DNA of 64,000 nucleotides from Acididesulfobacillus acetoxydans (GTDB taxonomy: Bacteria; Bacillota; Desulfitobacteriia; Desulfitobacteriales; Desulfitobacteriaceae): NCBI RefSeq assembly GCF_900016645.1, contig NZ_CDGJ01000032.1; one strand, 5' to 3'. The translations under genes were made by a program, and so were the position numbers. The first letter of the stretch is position 1. Each line of letters opens with the position of its first letter. Below are positions 61,409 to 64,000 of this stretch, in pieces. Under the pieces are notes generated by a model, which did no database searches, was not told where the DNA came from, and saw only the letters and a list, made by a program, of their open reading frames with translations.

Positions 61409-61901
61409 GGATATTCGCCTCCTTTAAATGATCAAGCCAAGAACGACGTCCGGCGGTTGCGAAGCGGTCGACTTCGATCCATTGAAGTGCTTTCGTCGGA
61501 CAAGCGGCTGCACAGGCAGGTTCGTAATCCAATTCACGGCAACGATCGCACTTTAGCGCTGTATGCAGCGGACTCTCTGTGATCGCTCCAAAGGGACAGA
61601 CCATGACACACATCCAGCATCCGACGCATTTTTCAGGGTTTACTTGTACTAAGCCGGTGGTAGGATCTTTGTGCATGGCTCCGGACATGCAGGCTTGAAT
61701 ACAGGGTGTGTCTGAGCATTGGCGGCACTGCAGCGGGAAGTTGAGGTCTCCGTTTGTTTCAACAAAGACGCGTTTTTGGGGAGTCTGAGCGTCAAAAATG
61801 GCGGTGAACAAGGTTTTGCCGGGAGAGTGTGCCACGGCACAGGCTAGTTCACAACTCTTGCATCCCAGGCAGTACTCTGAACGCACGAGTAACTGTTTCA
61901 C
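61401..61901 (-). CDS. cooF: CooF-like ferredoxin subunit with four [4Fe-4S] clusters
   Basis: A 166-residue iron-sulfur protein of the DMSO-reductase-B/CooF type. Four ligand sets are visible: CLGCKSCELACAVAH, CRQCSDTPCIQACMSGA, CVGCWMCVMVCPFGA and CDRCRELDYEPACAAACPTKA. In CO-oxidising systems CooF carries electrons from CooS to hydrogenase or other acceptors; here the likely acceptor is the FAD enzyme at the end of the operon. The ATG at 61901 follows ATAGGAGGGATAAC. First gene of the unit, with a CooA-type site upstream. Confidence 0.93.
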   Translation of the reverse strand: MKQLLVRSEYCLGCKSCELACAVAHSPGKTLFTAIFDAQTPQKRVFVETNGDLNFPLQCRQCSDTPCIQACMSGAMHKDPTTGLVQVNPEKCVGCWMCVMVCPFGAITESPLHTALKCDRCRELDYEPACAAACPTKALQWIEVDRFATAGRRSWLDHLKEANIHA

Positions 61902-61929
61902 GTTATCCCTCCTATCCAGATGGATGATG

Positions 61930-61988
61930 AGTATACTCTAAATTCAGGATATCGGAAGATTCAGCTAAATTATGTCAGCTTCCCGACA
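61930..61988 (-). promoter_or_regulatory. coo promoter with CooA box
   Basis: TGTCA-GCTTCC-CGACA (61973-61988) equals the CooA consensus TGTCA-N6-CGACA and extends to a 7-bp perfect dyad (TTATGTC/GACATAA). On the minus strand TATACT (61935-61930) is a -10 with no good -35, as expected for activation. The box is centred roughly 57 bp before the expected transcript start. Confidence 0.75.
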
Positions 61989-62045
61989 TAAACGAGATAT
62001 TTTCACTGAACAGCCGGATTTTGTTCAAAAAGCCGGTTCGAGAAT

Positions 62046-62762
62046 TCAGACATCAATTTTGTCACACAATAGCTTCAGATCCAGAATGTGGACTTCTCCT
62101 CTCTGCAAAGTCAGGATGCCCTGCCGTTCCCAACGGCGTAAAATTTCATTGACTGTTTGGCGGGTTATTCCGCTCATTGCGGCCAAGTCTTCATGCGTAA
62201 AACAAACACGGTAGGATGGAAGCGAAGGGAGTGACGTGTTGTAGGTTGACAACGTACCGAAGTTACGTTCGCTTTGAATAGCTCGCTCCATGACCCTGGC
62301 CAGACGTGAGGCAGCCTCGCGAAAAGCGAGATCGAAGATCAAGTCATTGGTTACACGCAGAATCTGCCCTAGGACTCGAATGAGTCGACGGGCTAATTCC
62401 GGAGATTCGTCCAGCATCCTTTGGAATTCCCGCATGCCCAGGTAGAATACTTCTGTGTCTTCCACAGCCGTAGCTAGGGCCAGAGAATGTTCACTATAGA
62501 CATCCCCGGATGAGAGGATGGCCACCGTGAATTCTTTTCCGTCTTCAGAATAATAGGAGACTTTTACCTTGCCGGAATGTACGAAAAAGATCACATCCGG
62601 ACTGCCGGAAGGAAACACCAGGGGTTGTCGCTTGTGGAATTGCTGCCTAATGAAGCGGGGTTTCCAAGTATTCAATAGGGCAGAAGGCAGATTACGAAAG
62701 AGCACAAAACGTTCCAGATCGGGCATATTAAAAGGCGTGGGTTGTTTCGGCTGGTCCAACAC
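62046..62762 (-). CDS. CooA-like Crp/Fnr-family regulator of the coo operon
   Basis: A protein of about 238 residues. A cyclic-nucleotide-type beta barrel is followed by a long dimerisation helix and a winged HTH (FTHEDLAAMSGITRQTVNEILRRWERQG). The segment GDVYSEHSL aligns with GDMFCMHSG of R. rubrum CooA, so the heme-ligand His is kept, while the CooA Cys is replaced. CooA senses CO through heme. The start is uncertain: the GTG at 62762 has AAGGG at good spacing, an ATG at 62771 is too close to it, and an ATG at 62726 would give Met-Pro, like CooA, but lacks a ribosome binding site. It is transcribed towards cooF from its own promoter. Confidence 0.8.
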   Translation of the reverse strand: MLDQPKQPTPFNMPDLERFVLFRNLPSALLNTWKPRFIRQQFHKRQPLVFPSGSPDVIFFVHSGKVKVSYYSEDGKEFTVAILSSGDVYSEHSLALATAVEDTEVFYLGMREFQRMLDESPELARRLIRVLGQILRVTNDLIFDLAFREAASRLARVMERAIQSERNFGTLSTYNTSLPSLPSYRVCFTHEDLAAMSGITRQTVNEILRRWERQGILTLQRGEVHILDLKLLCDKIDV

Positions 62763-62771
62763 GAGCCACAT

Positions 62772-63011
62772 CCCTTCTGAACATGATCCATGATAAATGA
62801 GTTCTCCGGGATGTGCCGAAACTCCTTCTGGGTTTGTCGGCTTGTGCCGGATGTTGCCAAGGTTGGACCCGATCAGGCTGTGGAGGATTAGTGCCCAAAG
62901 AAGGTTAGCCCGGAAAGCTCTTTTTTTCCGGGAAAAGGGAGCGGCTCAGGAAAGATTTGCGGTTCCCGAAACAGGTGAGACCCCGAAGCGTGATGCAGCT
63001 TTAGGACACAA
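62772..63011. other. Intergenic region upstream of the CooA-like gene
   Basis: Should contain the minus-strand promoter of the regulator; I could not fix its elements. A 77-codon + frame through 63030 has no recognisable features. Confidence 0.3.
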
Positions 63012-63050
63012 AAAAGCCGGTGATCCTTAGCGTAAGGAAAACCGGCTTTT
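63012..63050. terminator. Bidirectional terminator
   Basis: AAAAGCCGGT and ACCGGCTTTT are exact complements, and an inner TCCTTA/TAAGGA pair with a GCG loop completes the stem. A-run before, T-run at the end. Confidence 0.85.
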
Positions 63051-63156
63051 CACTCCCGAAATATGTCTTAGCGCAAATTTCCGTTAAAATGTTGGCGGGG
63101 CCCCAAATTCAAGTCGCGTCATGAAATAGCTTCAGGTCTGATGAGACTGCGAAAAA

Positions 63157-63336
63157 TCAGATGTCGCGCCGGTTGAAGCGCCTAATGGCTGCCAGGAGAA
63201 AGCAAAGAATATAGAGTCCGGTGTAGGCAAGCATCCAGATACTGGGTTCAGAATAAACGCCAAAAGGTCCCAGAAAGTTTCCGGTTAAGGCGAGTGCCGA
63301 GCTGAATTGAACTGTATCTATTTCTTTACGGCCCAT
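63157..63336 (-). pseudogene. C-terminal fragment of an ABC-2-type permease
   Basis: About 60 codons: a loop (SSALALTGNFLGPFGVYSEPSI) then one helix with the ending LAYTGLYILCFLLAAIRRFN plus RRDI, the common end of ABC-2 permeases. Upstream (to 63423) the frame is Arg/Pro-rich and unrelated. The rest of the permease and its ATPase are missing. Confidence 0.55.
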
Positions 63337-63422
63337 TGCGCAAAAGCGCGGGAAGCGCGAAAATGGACTCAGAGAGCGGCTGGTGTTTCTAAATGGATAT
63401 CGGGGACGGGGTGGAAAAATCA

Positions 63423-63740
63423 ATGGACGAAGATGAACGAATTGGAGAAGTTAAAGCTATTAGCCCGATTCGGCCCACGCGCAAGGTCGCGCTAATCAAT
63501 CCCCGCCGGGGACGGCGTGAACTAAGGTATCAAATCGACCGGTATCAGAAAGCGCGAAAAGCGGAAAACGCCAAACCGGAGAGCGCCAAACCGGAGAGCG
63601 TGAAGCGGGTGGTAAAAAAGATGCCGGATGTTTCTAAAGGTGCCGAAGCCTGCTCCGGCACCGCTTTGAACCGTGTGGAGCCGCGCCATGGAAATATAAA
63701 TCGCGTCGCCTATGACCGGACGATTATACTGGGCGAATAG
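63423..63740 (+). CDS. Uncertain small basic protein
   Basis: A 105-codon frame from an ATG at 63423 (30 bp inside a frame that opens at 63393), after GGGGTGG. The product is basic, with a duplicated Lys/Pro/Glu/Ser segment (AKPESAKPES) from a short DNA repeat near 63573-63597, and no recognised domain. The first 40 residues (IGEVKAISPIRPTRKVALIN) look protein-like. It may be real or chance. Confidence 0.35.
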   Translation: MDEDERIGEVKAISPIRPTRKVALINPRRGRRELRYQIDRYQKARKAENAKPESAKPESVKRVVKKMPDVSKGAEACSGTALNRVEPRHGNINRVAYDRTIILGE

Positions 63741-64000
63741 GGAAGCAGGGAAGCGTTTAGGCGGGGAGCTGGGACCACCAAGAGGGTGCACCGCCAACGT
63801 AGAAAATACCGGTTACCGTGGAGTTCAGCAACCGGTGTTTGGTCATTTAGGCAAAGCAGTCTGCGGAATATTGCCCTGAGCCGCTTGAAAATCTTGTATT
63901 CGATGGCCGTCCGGGAGTAAGATGAACGCAAAAGGGCCGGCATATCGAACCGGAGGGCCGCTCGGCGATTATCGCTTTTGGCCCAGCCGCAGTGCGCATG
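63741..64000. other. Right edge of the window
   Basis: Nothing recognisable; no complete gene on either strand. Confidence 0.3.

Overview
The window comes from a spore-forming, anaerobic, fairly GC-rich member of the Firmicutes (class Clostridia). Peptococcaceae or Desulfitobacteriaceae relatives fit best, but this is inference from gene content. The evidence is a complete GerA-type spore germinant receptor operon, two full-length pyruvate:ferredoxin oxidoreductases, a Ni-type carbon monoxide dehydrogenase operon, an anaerobic sulfatase-maturase-type radical SAM enzyme, strong AAGGAGG ribosome binding sites and frequent GTG/TTG starts. I saw no rRNA, tRNA, CRISPR array or replication origin.

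Layout. 0-6 kb: a P-type metal ATPase with several altered catalytic motifs, a DUF5132-like glycine-rich membrane protein, and a pair of overlapping DUF445 genes. 6-8.4 kb: a secreted helical protein, a VTT/TVP38 membrane protein and a frameshifted PAS (DUF438) remnant. 8.9-14.7 kb: a ger operon (A, C, B, B and a small D-like membrane gene) with a 26/27-bp tandem repeat between A and C. 15-20.5 kb: asnS, then a copper island (csoR with its operator, copA with three metal-binding domains, copZ). 20.6-24.6 kb: the first PFOR behind a structured leader. 25.5-27.4 kb: azlCD branched-chain amino acid exporter genes, divergent from an HTH-cupin regulator. 27.5-30.7 kb: a TyrR-like sigma-54 activator followed by methionine gamma-lyase; the gap between them carries a TyrR-like box and a -24/-12 promoter. 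31-39 kb: a chemoreceptor, an M3 peptidase, an MFS transporter, a DVU0298-like/alkyltransferase fusion, a DUF2512 protein and a hexanucleotide microsatellite. 39.2-42.8 kb: the second PFOR.

43-58 kb is an accessory zone, visibly AT-richer in places. It holds two Uma2-type genes, an orphan antitoxin-like gene, an MNT/HEPN pair, a DUF4432 protein, a dienelactone hydrolase/anSME-like pair, a BceRS-AB-like peptide-antibiotic module with a repeated GTCAC operator, a lipoprotein and a uracil-DNA glycosylase homologue. Between them lie fragments of at least six broken genes: JetD, an ion channel, TnpB, an IS4-type transposase, a corrinoid protein and a group II intron maturase.

58-62.8 kb is a CO-oxidation unit on the minus strand: a CooA-like regulator, then cooF, cooS and an FAD-dependent NAD(P)H oxidoreductase. 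A site matching the CooA consensus, TGTCA-N6-CGACA, lies upstream of cooF. The last kilobase holds a terminator, an ABC-2 permease fragment and an uncertain small ORF.

Several loci pair a regulator with a visible binding site next to its likely target: CsoR/cop, TyrR-like/megL, CooA-like/coo, and the response regulator with its own and the ABC promoters. These are the most testable parts of the window.
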